This document shows, piece after piece, positions 9,772-20,905 of a stretch of 64,000 bases of DNA. The translations under genes and the position numbers were made by a program. Origin of the DNA: Prorocentrum cordatum (lineage: Eukaryota; Sar; Dinophyceae; Prorocentrales; Prorocentraceae); NCBI GenBank assembly GCA_963575745.1, contig CAUYUJ010012558.1, positions 839,203 to 903,202 of the forward strand. The letters are read 5' to 3'. The notes under the pieces were generated by a model. The model had not been told where the DNA came from, ran no database searches, and saw nothing but the letters and a program-made list of their open reading frames with translations. Each line of letters begins with the position of its first letter. The stretch's first letter is position 1.

Positions 9772-10533
9772 TTAGCGGTACTGCTCGCCTGCGTCCTGCC
9801 ACGACGCCGCGCTGTCCAGGGGCTGCGTATTGGCCTCAGCGTCCTGGTCCTGCTGGCTGCTGCGCTGGTCCTTCTGAGCCTGCTTCGCCTGGAGCCCCGC
9901 CGCGTAGCCGATCTTGTAGATGTCGTCGACGTTCAAGCCATCGATCTCGCCCAACGTCATATTCGTCTTGAAGGCCTTCGACGCCACCCAGTCCTTGATG
10001 CTGGCGTCGCTCGCTGGCGTCGAAATTTCGATACTGCTCTGCTGCTGGCACCGCCCTTGGTTGTAGCCCTCGTCCTCCGTCGCTGGCTTGCCCACTGTGG
10101 GTGGCTCCGTCGCCTGCTGGTCCGCCGTCGCCTGCTGGCCATCAGTGGGCCCGCCCGTGCTGCTCTGCTCGTTCTGTTCAAAATTGCAAGAAAGTGGATA
10201 CGTGACGTTCATCACGAGCGCCGACCTGTCGTTGATGATCCAGTCGTCGCTGAGCGGGTAGTTGTGGCACAGCTCGGGAACATGTGGCATAGCATCCCCT
10301 GGGCGGGGCATCTTCACCAACCAGAAGTCGATATCGCCGCCCTCGTCAATGAAGCTGAGCGAGCGCTTAGCCTCCTTCTTGGTCTCCTCGACCGTCGGGA
10401 ACTTGCCGGCGCGCGAGCCCGTCGTCATCGTTCTCACGTAGAGCGGGAACCAGCTGCCCTGATTGCCCCACTCGTGTGTGAAGATTGGCACCTTCATCAT
10501 TTTCTGGTCCTCCTGCAGAATCCAAACCGCCAT
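9772..10533 (-). CDS. Hypothetical protein, 253 aa, Gln-rich linker
   Basis: The frame runs from ATG at 10533 to TAA at 9774-9772 and has codon use and composition of a real gene. Residues 1-110 form a likely globular part (HEWGNQGSWFPLYVRTM, IDEGGDIDFWLVKMPRPGD). Residues 120-165 are Gln/Thr/Pro-rich and low-complexity, and residues 166-253 are helical and again Gln-rich. No known family is recognised. It is the first gene of the long - strand block. The region just upstream (10540-10640) is a minisatellite, and a dodecamer cluster lies 231 bp upstream of the ATG. Confidence 0.65.
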   Translation of the reverse strand: MAVWILQEDQKMMKVPIFTHEWGNQGSWFPLYVRTMTTGSRAGKFPTVEETKKEAKRSLSFIDEGGDIDFWLVKMPRPGDAMPHVPELCHNYPLSDDWIINDRSALVMNVTYPLSCNFEQNEQSSTGGPTDGQQATADQQATEPPTVGKPATEDEGYNQGRCQQQSSIEISTPASDASIKDWVASKAFKTNMTLGEIDGLNVDDIYKIGYAAGLQAKQAQKDQRSSQQDQDAEANTQPLDSAASWQDAGEQYR

Positions 10534-10534
10534 T

Positions 10535-10645
10535 GCGCTGGTGCTGCGCGCGGTGCTGCTGGTTGCGCTGGTGCTGCGCTGGTGGTTGCGCTGGTGCTGC
10601 GCGAGGTGCCGCTGGTTCTCGTCGCGCGCGAACCTGCTGCTGGTC
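10535..10645 (-). repeat. Minisatellite upstream of the 253-aa gene
   Basis: Repeats of GTGCTGCGC and GTTGCGCTG units (for example GCTGGTTGCGCTGGTGCTGC) abut the start codon. They would lie in the 5' UTR or promoter of the - strand gene. Confidence 0.6.
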
Positions 10646-10763
10646 GCGCGAAAGGCTTGGGCCAGAACGGATGCGGGAGGACGCTGGACGGGGGCTCCAC
10701 TGGGCTCGGCACTAGCCTACACCGCATTGCATAGCATAGCATCGCGACGACTACGCACCGCCC

Positions 10764-10808
10764 CGAAACTCATCACAACTCATCGGAAACTCATCGGAAA
10801 CTCATCGC
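10764..10808 (-). repeat. Tandem dodecamer GATGAGTTTCCG (- orientation)
   Basis: Reads GAAACTCATC repeated on the + strand (four copies). It is 231 bp upstream of the - strand ATG at 10533 and points toward it. Confidence 0.75.
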
Positions 10809-10974
10809 AGAATGCGCTCGCACTCGGACTCGCTCACACTCTGACCCGCTCACATCCAGGCGCGCACTCGACGCCCTCAGGCCCGTTCAAACCCGCCAAC
10901 GTCAGCACGCAGACTCATTCACGTTCAGATCCACTCTAAACTCAGAACTGCGACCTACCCGGTGAATACTACTC

Positions 10975-11690
10975 CCCTCCCCCCCCACCCTATTTAATGA
11001 ATTTAAAGTTTATTTCCGAACTGTTTAGAGTGCTCTGCGCGCGCGAGATTAATATTTCGCGCGCGCGCAGCGGGCTCTAGCACCTTCACGACCTAGAATG
11101 GGAACCAGTGCGCGACGGCAGCGCCGATGAATGCCGATCACGCGCCACGCTATGCTATGCGACCTCACTATTTTAATGTTGCGCGGTGCCCGCAAGCGTG
11201 GGAGCACCCGCGGACTGCACTTCTCTGCAAAATTAAAGCCGTCGGGTTTCTGGCTGACGGATGGCATCCCAGATTGCAACACTCACTGAACTGAACGTTT
11301 GGAAAAATGATAGCTTTCAAAATGTAGCTCCCGTCTTAGCGCCGCGGACATTCCTACCGCCTTAGCGCCGCGGACATTCGTAGTTACATGCATGGACATG
11401 ATCAAGGTATATCTGTTAATCCAAGATATACATGTTAATCCAAGATATATCTGTTAATCCAATATGTATATATATATATATGTTAATACAAGATACATGT
11501 TATAATATCTGCTATTTTTTGCATGTGTCATCATATCTGTTTTTTTGCAGTTGCAACATATATCTTTAATATACGTTGGCGTTGTGTCCATCATTAACAA
11601 CATGAACATATCTGCATTTGTTTTGCAGTTGCCGCCATATCTGTATTTTTTGCAGTTGTAAGGCGCACCTTTAATTCTTATAGGTTTAGA
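10975..11690. repeat. AT-rich island with hairpin and short direct repeats
   Basis: This is one of the most AT-rich stretches in the window and has no gene. A hairpin at 11035-11070 has arms CTGCGCGCGCGA and TCGCGCGCGCGCAG around GATTAATATT. TCTTAGCGCCGCGGACATTC occurs at 11334-11353 and again, with two changes, at 11360-11379. GTTAATCCAAGATATA is repeated at 11415-11475, followed by a TA run and several copies of CATATCTGTATTTTTTGCAG (to 11660). Confidence 0.7.
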
Positions 11691-11759
11691 ACCTCAGGGA
11701 AGCCGCCGCCCGCGGCCCCTGCTGAGCGACGTCCGCCGCCAGACCTCGCCAAGGGCGGG

Positions 11760-13540
11760 TCAGCGGCGCCCCGGGCGCGCCGGCCTGGCGCGCCCGGCGC
11801 CGGGCGCCGTTGAACAGAAGGCCGGTCGCCTCGAAGCCCCGCGCGGGGTCGCCCCTCTCGCGCACCGCGAAGCCGGCGATCGCGAGCTCTTCGACCGCTC
11901 GACGACGCAGCTCACGCCGAGCCGAGAACGTCCGCGTCGGCGCGCGCGGCGACGCCCTGGCTGAGCGGCGGCGGCGGGCGGCGGTCTCCCAACAGCGCGG
12001 CGGGCGCCTCCAGCGACTCCCAGGCGCGGCTGCGCGCCCGCGAGAGGGCGTCGCGGTGGAAATGCAGCGCCCAGCTCCACCCCGCCAGCAGCCCGCCGGC
12101 GAGACCGCCGCGTCGCGGCCCGCCTCGGGGCCCCGGGGCGACTCGACGCCGACGTCGCCGGCGAGACCGTCGGCGCGAGGAACTGGCGGGGGCCGCCCTA
12201 CAGGCCCCCCGCAGCGACGACGAGTCCGCAGCAGCGTATTCCGCGAAGGCCTGGTCCAGCACCGGCGACGTCACCTTGCTGTTAGCGGCCGCGCGCCAGT
12301 GCGAGGCGCGCCTGTGGAGGGCGTTGGCTGGGCGACAATCGAGCGCCATCCGCGCCGTGCCCATCGTCTTCCGCACGAAGCAGATCCCCACCCTCGAGCA
12401 GACCTTCCTCCTGTGCGCGACGAGCCCCGCCGCCTACAGCTTCGCCAGCAGCGCCAAGCTGGCCGCGGCTGCGAAGTAGCCGTTGAGCCCAATGAGGCTG
12501 GGTCGGCGAATCAGGGGTCTCGTCGGTGAGCAGGGTGATCCACTCTGGGCGTGGCAGGCACGCGCGGGTCTGGGCGTGGACCAAGGCGGCGGTGTCCTGC
12601 GGCGCGAGCCCGCCACGAGTGACCGAGAGCTTCGTGCCGTCGTGCGGGGCGATGCCGAGCGAGACGTCGGGGTCGCACAGGTCCGCGGGAATCTCGTTCG
12701 CCCCGCTGGGGCGCGGCTCAATCTCGCCGGGCCTGGCCCGAGCGACAACGGCCGCGGTCCCCGGGCGAAGCCGAATGGCCTGCTGGCGCTGAGTGAGCGG
12801 GCCGCCTGGCGGGCGGTGGCCAGGCCTCCGTGGCGGCGGCAGGCCCTTGGCCCGGGCGCTGGCCAGAGCGTTGAGCGAGGCTGCAGCCTAGATGGCCACG
12901 CCCATCCCGGACTGGCGCGCCGAGGTCGCCGGCGACGGCGACCGACCGCTGGCCCCGGGCGCCGAACGGCAGCGCCGCGGGAAAAGCGCCCCGAGGGCGA
13001 GGAGGCGCCATGCAACGCCGCGGCGAACCCAGTTGGCCGGGCCCGCGCGAGCGGCTGGCACGCGGGCGCAGGCGCCACCTCCGCCCGCCGTCGCGCCCTG
13101 CCCCCGCCGGACAGGCCCTTCTTGCCGATCTCCTTGGCGAAGAGCCTCGCTCCTCCACGATGAACTTCTTGAACGCCCCCGTCGTGAGTGGAGCTCCTGC
13201 ATCTGGGCAGCTGGCCAGCACCACCTCGAGCCATCTGAAATCGGGCGCTGCGGGGGCGCGGAGGACCCCGCGCCCCGCGCGCAGCGCGCGTCTGGCGAGC
13301 GCCTCCGCGCCCGCGTGCTGGAAGGCGCCCACTTGGTCGAAGCGCGCCAGGCGATGCAAGATCGAGACCAGCGACGCATGGCGGCGGGGAACCGTGTTCT
13401 CCCGCGCGACCCCCGACGCGCGGACCCAGTGCTCGCGGCGCGTCAGTCCCCCCCGCCGGCGCGGGCGTCGGTCAGCAGCTTCGCCGCAGCCGAAGGACCT
13501 CGGAACGGCTAGTCGTCGCCAGTGGCAGGCGAGCCCGCAC
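11760..13540 (-). pseudogene. Decayed retroelement reverse-transcriptase ORF
   Basis: Reading the - strand, coding-like segments appear in order but in different frames. First comes GAFQHAGAEALARRALRAGR...FKKFIVEE (about 13345-13155), then FAKEIGKKGLSGG (about 13145-13105), then DPDVSLGIAPHDGTKLSVTRGG...LPRPEWITLL (about 12690-12530), then GICFVRKTMGTARMALDCRPANALHR (about 12390-12310). The last segment resembles the early palm motif of dinoflagellate reverse transcriptases (hydrophobic strand, basic patch, L-D-C-R-x-A-N). Frameshifts and stops separate the parts, so it is a pseudogene. Family assignment is from motif resemblance only. DNA is strongly GC-rich. Confidence 0.45.
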
Positions 13541-13945
13541 ATCCAGGCGTGCCGCGGCAGCAGGGCGGCGCTCCTTCATCTCGGCCATGGCGTCGCGGAA
13601 ATTGAGCGAACGGTGGCCGCGAGCGTCCCGCTCGATCGCCATCGCCCTCGGGTCGCGGCCGGCCCCCACGCGTTTCTCCTCGATCCAATCGCTCACATCG
13701 CCGACATGTGCCCGCTCGACCGAGGTCCCCCTGTCGCCGTCGATGGATGCAGCCGAGCCTTCCTGTCGGTGAGACGTGGGACTCGGGCACGGGGGACTCG
13801 GTTTGGCCTGGCGGGGCCGTCATAAAAATGTGAACGCCCAACCTGAAATTTGTCAACAGCTCTCGCTGCAAACATCTCACGGAAACTGGACCGCTAAAAT
13901 CCATGACGCGCTCGTCTCAAAACGTCGACAGACCGGAGTTCCAGC

Positions 13946-14440
13946 TTACTCAAATCTCCCGTTTCCCCAACCCTGCACGAACTTCATGGGGTTCAAGGTT
14001 ATGGCCACCGCGACCGCCTGCCCGAACATGTCCGAGCCAGGGTCCGCCCCGATCCATTGCGCCTGCGGACCGCCTGCCGCTGGGACCACACCGCCGAAAA
14101 GTGCTGCGAGAGCGGTGGCGTGGCGATGCAGCTCCGTCAGCTCGTCCTTTTTGAGAGAGTCGAAGAAGAACACGTTGTTGCGCAAACACCCGGGCACCGG
14201 GCACGCCCTGGCGAAAGGGACCACCCGGTGCGCGGCAAGGTCGATGACCTGGACTGCGTGGGTCGGCGTCGCGCACGCCCACTTCGCGCCCTACACTGGG
14301 ATCGTCGTCGTCGAGCGCCACCTGCCGCGCCGCCATCACGCACGGCGGTGGCGCGGAAGAGCCAGAAGGCCACCAAGAGCAGGCGCCGAAAGGGCCAGGG
14401 CGAACCATTCACCCTGGCTTGGCTCGATGAACCAAAGCAG
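13946..14440 (-). pseudogene. Spliced-leader-tagged gene fragment, probably a processed pseudogene
   Basis: The frame 14224-13946 is clearly coding-like (LRNNVFFFDSLKKDELTELH, GVVPAAGG, AVAVAITLNPMKFVQGWGNG) and can be extended 5' to about 14300 (CATPTHAVQVIDLAAHRVV). An in-frame TAG then stops it, and the hydrophobic 5' part (FALALSAPALGGLLALP) lies in the same frame beyond a second stop. A truncated DinoSL relic lies immediately upstream at 14441-14454. The mixture of leader relic, no visible intron and broken frame suggests a retroposed copy. Function unknown. Confidence 0.45.
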
Positions 14441-14454
14441 CTTGAGCCAAAATG
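14441..14454 (-). other. DinoSL relic, 14 nt
   Basis: The - strand reads CATTTTGGCTCAAG, identical to the last 14 bases of the dinoflagellate spliced leader. It is not followed by GT, so it is not a spliced-leader RNA donor. It marks the 5' end of a reverse-transcribed mRNA. Confidence 0.65.
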
Positions 14455-14479
14455 ACGTCGTTGGCGGCTACGATCGTGG

Positions 14480-14875
14480 AGCGAAGCTGTGGCGCACATC
14501 CAATTGTCGTCACCATCGCCATCGCCATCGTCATCAGCATCGCAATCGTAAGCATTCTCATCATCACCACCATCGCCGTCAGCACAAATAGGACCTTCAG
14601 CGGCAGTGCATCTGGACGTCTTCATCATTCTTTGGCATAAACGTGCTCTCAACAGCAGCAGCAGCATCATCATACTCATCGGCTTTGACATCACCAGAAG
14701 CATCCACGCAATCATAGCCATCACGATCAGAATCATCACCCTCACCGTCAGTACCATCCCCCTCATCATCGGCATCATCGTCACCAACATCAACAACATC
14801 ATTATCAACATCCCCATCGCAAACCTCATCGTGGCCATTGTCAACATCCTCGCTCTCCTCATCCACCCCTCGTCG
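14480..14875. repeat. CAT/ATC-rich low-complexity tract
   Basis: Imperfect CATCAC and CATCGCCATCGTC repeats run for nearly 400 bp. No gene is supported. The open frames encode oligo-Ile or oligo-Asp stretches. Confidence 0.7.
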
Positions 14876-15900
14876 CACACAATATTGCGCTGGATGCAAC
14901 GCATACCCGCGTTGAGCGGCGCGCCGCGGCACGAAGGGAGAGGGACACGGAAGAGGAGGCAAGAAGCTCGAGGGGGAGAGATGACGGGAGCGGACCAGCA
15001 ATCACACCCCCGCACAATTGCTCTTGGACGCCTCCCCGGGAATAGTTGACAGCTAACCTTCTGTTGGAAGAGGTCCCCAGGAGACGGATCACGTAAGGCG
15101 AGTAGGAGGATGAGGAGGCAGGAGGCAGGAGGATGAACGAAACGACGAAAGAACGAATGAACGAACATCATTGGTAGCAAAACGGGTCCCTGGCAACGCA
15201 GAGTGGGATCGGCGCGACAGTCTCCGCCAAGTCAAGAGGAATCGGTGTAGACTGGAACCGATGCGGACTCTCACCACTGGGTCTCTGTCAGCGCAAGGTG
15301 GTCTCTGCCAAGGCTGCGCACCGCTCGCGCTCCGCCTCCTCACAAAGATTGTGGGGTCACTTGGGCCTGAGCCTCTCGCCCACGGTCCTGGGAGGAAGCA
15401 GGACGGCGGCGGCCGAATTGAGAAGATTTCAAACCTGTCTCAGTCGCTCCTTGGCGCTGGCTCGGTAGCTTCGTAATGCGTTCCACTAAACAGGCTCGTC
15501 CCAAACCCATCGGGCGATGGACCTTGGAAGCGCGACTTCCTCTAGATCCGCCGACGTGCTGCAGGGACTCACTTAGGTTTCCTCCAATGTTGCTGAATCC
15601 TCTGCATTGACATTCGTGCTGGTGCGTGTAAACATAGATATGTATGCAACTGTACACACATATACGCATATCTGTATACATATATATATAAGAAACTGTG
15701 ATCGGGGGATACGGAGATCGGCACATAGGCAACGCGATCAATAGGGATCTCGCGAGATAAGACGGCATACAGGTAATTGGCATGCAAGCGTACATTGAGA
15801 ATTCGATCGTAAGTCGTGCGGTAAACCAACATTCCCCAATCAGAGCTTGCCTCTGTAGGGTCTGAGCGGATTCATATGGATAGATGAAATTTGCCACTGG
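14876..15900. other. Intergenic, no gene seen
   Basis: No coding segment or clear repeat family was found, apart from a short GGAGGAGGCAGGAGG-like run near 15100-15135 and an AT-rich TATATATA tract at 15660-15695. Confidence 0.4.
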
Positions 15901-15904
15901 TTTC

Positions 15905-16370
15905 CGCGGCCCGCCGGGGTGCCTGGGTGCCCGGGTGCCCGAGTGCCCAGGTGCGTGGGTGCCCGGGTGCCCGGGTGCCTTACTGCCCTATAGCCCTATA
16001 GCCCAATAGCACTATAGCCCAATAGCCCTATAGACCCATAGCCCTATAGCCCTACAGCCGTATAGCCCAAATAGCCCTATAGCCCTATAGCCATATAGTC
16101 ATATAGCCATATAGCCTCATAGCCCTATAGCACTATAGCCCTATAGCCCTAATGCTCTACATGCCTATAGCCCTATGGCCCTACAGCCTCAATAGCCCAA
16201 GAGCCCCATAGCTCCATAGCCATATAGTCCTACAGCCCTATGGCTTTAAAGCCCTGTAGCCCTAGAGACCTATGAACTCATAGCCCTATGGCCCTATAGC
16301 CCTATAGTTCCTTAGCCCTATCGCCTCATAGCCCAATCGCCCTATAGTCCCATAACGCTATAGCCCTAAA
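15905..16370 (+). repeat. Minisatellites: GGTGCCCGGGTGCCC then 8-bp AGCCCTAT array
   Basis: At 15910-15980, units of about 8-10 bp (GTGCCCGG) repeat. From 15988 to 16370 an 8-bp unit AGCCCTAT with frequent single substitutions (AGCCCAAT, AGCACTAT, AGCCATAT) repeats about 45 times. Confidence 0.85.
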
Positions 16371-16374
16371 AAGA

Positions 16375-17960
16375 CTTTGATTGGGGCTTTCCTCCGGTAT
16401 CATGCCGTGATATATCGATGAATGCTGCTGGTGCGCTCGTTCGATTGCACGGCACCCTTCATAAGACGCAGCAGCTTGCAACACATCTTGCGTCCATGGG
16501 TAGGTAAGCTCTGAGCCACAGCTGAGCTCAAAGGAGCAGCAGCACCATATGGGATAGCTGAGGACTGCAAAAGGGGAGCGATATATGTTGTCCAAACGTC
16601 TCAGGAGACCGTCGGGGCTAAACTAGGCCCAACATGGCCACTGGTTTTCTGTCCTCTCCTGGCAAATGAGGAAGTGAGTGGGGACCAGCCGGTACAAATG
16701 TGAAATACTTTCCTGCTCGAATCGAAAAGTAGTTAACCCCTTCCGCGTTGCTCGGCGCCCTTCGTAAACAAAAAAAGCTTGCACCACAACTTCCGCGAAT
16801 GGGTAAGTGACCTCTGTGCCGCAACTCAATCCAAAAGAACGGCTTGCGAACGGGATGCGATTGATGCTATCCTGGGGCCTCAAAAGGCCTCCAGAGGCCA
16901 AGCAGGCCCAAACTGGTAACAACAACATTGGCTTTTTGCTCTTCGCCGCTCTAGCCGATAAGGAAGTGAGATGGGACATCTTGGTACAAATTTGAAACCG
17001 GTTCCTGCTCGAAACGAAGGGTAGTTGTCCCCTTCCGCGTTGCACGGCGCTTTGGTAAACCGCAGTAGCTTGTCCCCCAGCTGCCGCCAATTGGTAGGTT
17101 GGATACGTGAAACAACTCAGTACAGAGGAACAGTCCCACCACGTGGGGTAGCTGAGGCTTGCGAATGAATTGCGGGCTATTGTCTCCGAGAGCGTCTCGA
17201 GACCTTCGGGGGCAAAGCAGGCCCAAAATGGCCACAAGTAAGTGTGACTGTTTTCCTTCGTCTTTATGGTCGACAAGGAAGTGAGTGGGGACCTGTCGGT
17301 GCAATATTGAAGGCATTTTCTCTTCGAAGCGGAAGGCGCGTGGCACGGCGCCCTTCGTAAGACACAATAGCTTGCACCACAGCTTCCGCGAATGGGTCGG
17401 TGAACTCTGTGCCACAACGGATTGCGAACGGGATACGATTTCCCCGAAAGCTTCAGGAAGCATTCGGAGGCAAAGCATGCCAAAACTGGCCACAAGAAAA
17501 TGTAGTTGTATTCATTCGCGCTTCCCGCTGGTAAAGGTGACAACGGGGACCTGTCGGTACACATTCGGAACTATTTCCTGGAGGCGAACGGACTTTGACA
17601 CCTTCCGCGTTGTACGGCGCCCTTCGTAAGACACAATAGCTTGCAGAACAGATCTGTGTAAATGTGCAACCCCACCATGTGGGGCAACTAACGCCTGGGA
17701 GCGGGGTGCAATGTATTGTTTCCGAAGGCCTCAAGAGGCGGATGGGGCAAAGCACGGCCAAAGTGACAACAACAAAATGTGGTTGTGTTCCTTCGCCCTT
17801 CTGACCGATGAGGAGGTGAAAGGGGACCTGCAGCACAAGTTTGAAGCAAATTCCTGTTCGAGGCGACAGGTTTTTGACCCCTTCCGCGTTGCACGGCGCC
17901 CGTGGTATGACAGAATAGCTCGCACCACATACTCCGGCACAGTACCTGCAACTGACTCCC
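16375..17960 (-). repeat. Tandem array of ~290-bp units (about 5.5 copies)
   Basis: The block CCTTCCGCGTTG...CGGCGCCCTTCGTAA recurs near 16741, 17032, 17337, 17602 and 17882, with a diverged copy at about 16440. Each unit carries a TTCCTGCTCGAA-like segment, an AGCTTGCACCACA segment and a GGGGCAAAGCAGGCC segment. Long - strand open frames (for example 16623-17564) are the repeat read through, with the same peptide motifs recurring, not a gene. Confidence 0.8.
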
Positions 17961-17999
17961 ATCACTGCTGCGGCAGCATATAACCACAATAGTTATCAA

Positions 18000-18410
18000 T
18001 TGCTGCCGCTGCCTCCTAGCACTGCTATGCTATACTTACTTGCTACAGCCAAGCGGAAACGCATGTTCCTGTGTTTCGCTACCGCGGACCTCAACCATTT
18101 GCTTTGCTGCCGCTGGCTCCTGACACTGCCATGCTACACTTGATGAAGCCAAAACGAATACATTTGATAAAGCCGATACAATTTGCTACTGTCGGCTCTC
18201 AACGCGGATGCTTGCACGGCGCCTTGTGGGTGCCTGTGGGGTGCGTTTGCAAGGGCGCCTTCGCATGCTTGCTTATTCGGCCCATCGTCGGCCCATGTAG
18301 TCTGCCATCCTTGACCGTTTCGGCGTCCAAGGGCTTCGCAACCTCATCACGCATCGTCTCTACAAGTCTGACTGTGGCGGGCAGACAAATCACCAGCACG
18401 GCACAGCAAC
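18000..18410. other. Intergenic, no gene seen
   Basis: Unique-looking sequence without coding features. GCTGCCGCTG is repeated near 18002 and 18100 with CCTCCTAGCACTGC / GCTCCTGACACTGC following, suggesting an old short duplication. Confidence 0.4.
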
Positions 18411-18412
18411 CC

Positions 18413-18548
18413 GGCACCCAGCACCACCAAACGTGCACCCTGCATCTGGCACCACCAAGCGTGCACCCAGCACCTGGCACCACACAGCATGCACCTGGCA
18501 CCTGGCACCACCAAACGTGCACCTGGCACCTGGCACCACTAAGCGTGG
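18413..18548 (+). repeat. Minisatellite with CACCTGGCACCACCAAACGT unit
   Basis: About four to five units of roughly 30-35 bp built on GTGCACCTGGCACCTGGCAC and CACCAAGCGTG. Confidence 0.8.
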
Positions 18549-18729
18549 TCCGCCCACGATCCTTTCACAGAAACGCGATGCCGTGCGCAGCTGCTGATCT
18601 GAACGCCGCCTTCTCAAGCCTGCAATCTTCACGGTCATATGCAACAAATCGTTTTACGATGCAAGTCTGACTGAAGGGGCCGAACGGTCATTCCCTGTCC
18701 CTGGGTGCGTGGCTGAAGTGCGCTTCCGC

Positions 18730-20905
18730 GTTGCGGATTGTTGTTGCTGTTAACTCTCAGTTGTGAAAAAGTAAGTATTGTTGATCCCCCCTCCAGGGCA
18801 CATTGTGTTTTTGGATTCTGGGGCTCGCACCCTGTTTTTGAACTAGAGGAGATCGAAAGGTCACCAAACTGGGCCCCTGGCCGACGAGTGCAACGGCTCC
18901 CGCCTAATACTTCCTCGCAGTGGATTCCAAAATCGAACTCCCACGCAGGACTTCCACACAATTCACACAGGAATCGCGCTCTCGCGTGGGACTTCCTCGC
19001 AGTTGATTCAGGCGCCGCGCCCTCGACAGGAATCGCGCTCTCGCTTAGGCCTTTCTCAGGATTTACTTCGGAATCGCGCTATCGCTCGACCTCTCCTCGC
19101 GATTCATGCGATATTCATGCTTCAGCAACACGCCTGCTCCACCTGGCCGCTTGGGCCCGCCGTCCCGACCCACCTGTGAGGCTCTACCCGCCCGATGGGC
19201 TCGTCTGGTTAAGCCACGTGCTTTCTGTTTCTAGGCCCCCCTCCTGCTAATCCCGTGCTCCATCCTTCTCCTTCCCCTTTCCATCCGTCCTCTCTTCACC
19301 TGTTTCAGGGGTTGCACCAAATACACACACGCGGCATGTAAGGCAGACGTACCCTCAAGGAAGTACGATCGACAACGAAAAAAGCGGGTACTGGGGGTTT
19401 CGGATATACCGGTTGAATGACACGCGAACAGAGAAGAACGAATAATGATTGATGTTATTGCTGTTGATGTTGTTATTGTTGTTAAGCTCTCACTACTGAA
19501 AAAAACTGTTGTTGATCCCTCCGGGCTCGCACCCTGCTTTCTACAAAGGGAAAGCTTGGGTCTTGGTCTCAGAAGTTTGTTGTTGGCTCCCGCTATACTA
19601 CAACAGCAACAACAACAACGGCTCCCGCCTGATACTTCTTCGCAATGTATTCCCAAGCAGCGCTTTCGCGCCAGACTTCCTCGCAATTCATGCAGCAATC
19701 GCGCTCTCGCGTGGGACCTTCTCGCATTTATTCAGACGCCACACCCTCGACTCTCATGAATCACGCTCTCGCTGTGGATTTCCTCAAGATTTCTGTGGGA
19801 ATCGCGCTATCGCTCGAGACATGCAATATTCACGCTTCAGCAACTCGCCTGCACGACCCGGCGGCCTGGGCCCGCCTTCCCGACCCGCCCGTAAGGGGTC
19901 TATCCGCCCGATCTGCCCATCTGGTTCTGCCACGTGCTTTCTGCTCCTCGCCCCCTTGTCTACTCTCTCTTTCTCTCTCGTGCTCCCTCCTCCTCTTTCA
20001 CACTTGTCCTTCCCTTCCATCCCTCCTCTCTTCCCCTGCCTCAGGCTGCACGAAATCTACGTTGCAGTTGGAGAAGATATGCCCCCAAGAAGGTACGATC
20101 GAAGGCGAAGAGGGCGGGTATCGAGGGTTTGGGATATACGTGCTGAATGACACGCGCACAAATAAGAACGATCAACATTAAACTGACGTTAGTTGTTGTT
20201 GCTGGTGTTGTTGATGTTGTTGTTGTTGCTGTTGCTGTTGTTGCTTGTGTTACTGATGATGTTAGTTGAATGCTCGCTTCTGAAGAAGAATTATTGCAAG
20301 TATCCGGAAACGGTTCCGCGCGCTCTCGCCTCGACGCCGGCTACATGTTCTATGAAAGCGAAGCTCCCGCTGGAGCGTTGGCTTGAGCCTAAATGTGGGC
20401 CCTTGGAGGCCCAGCTACGACAACTACGGCTCCCGCTCGCTACTTCCTTACAATTTACACCGAGACACCCTGGGCAGAGAGGCCCCCCGAACTCAGGAAC
20501 GGCACTCTCGCTCGAGACTTCCTCTCAATTCAATTAAGCTGGCGGAGGCCCAGCCACGACGAAAAGAGATCCTCCTTGATATTTCCTCACGATTTACTCC
20601 GAGAGCCCCTGGCCAAGAACGCCCCCGAACTCAGGAACAGCGCTCTCGCTCGAGACTTTCCCGTACTTCAGATGAGTTGGTGGAGGCCCGGGCACGGCGA
20701 CAAGGGCTCCCGTTCGACTCCATAGGTATTCCGGGAGCCCCAGGCTAGAGAGGACCCCGAACTCAGGAACGGCGCTCTCGCTCGAGACTTCTCCCCTAAA
20801 GGGGGTGCAATCGAAGACGAAGTGGGCGGGTATCGAGGGTTGGGGTATACGGAATGCATGACACACGTGCCAGTAAGAGTGAGCAGTCCTGAAAATAATT
20901 GCTGT
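18730..20905 (+). repeat. Three tandem copies of a ~715-bp unit
   Basis: Copy 1 (about 18730-19445) and copy 2 (about 19460-20175) share GTTGTTGATCCC near the start, GGCTCGCACCCTG, ACGGCTCCCGCCT(A/G)ATACTTC, TCGCGCTCTCGCGTGGGAC, GCTCCACCTGGCCGC-like and GTACGATCGA near the end. Copy 3 (about 20200-20905) is more diverged but ends with the same GGGCGGGTATCGAGGGTT...GATATACG-type tail. Microsatellite TTGTTG runs mark the junctions. No gene is supported. Confidence 0.75.

Noticed and set aside
16623-17564. 313-codon Cys/Ser-rich open frame on the - strand
   Set aside because: The same peptide motifs recur with the ~290-bp tandem unit and shift frame between copies, so it is read-through of a satellite.
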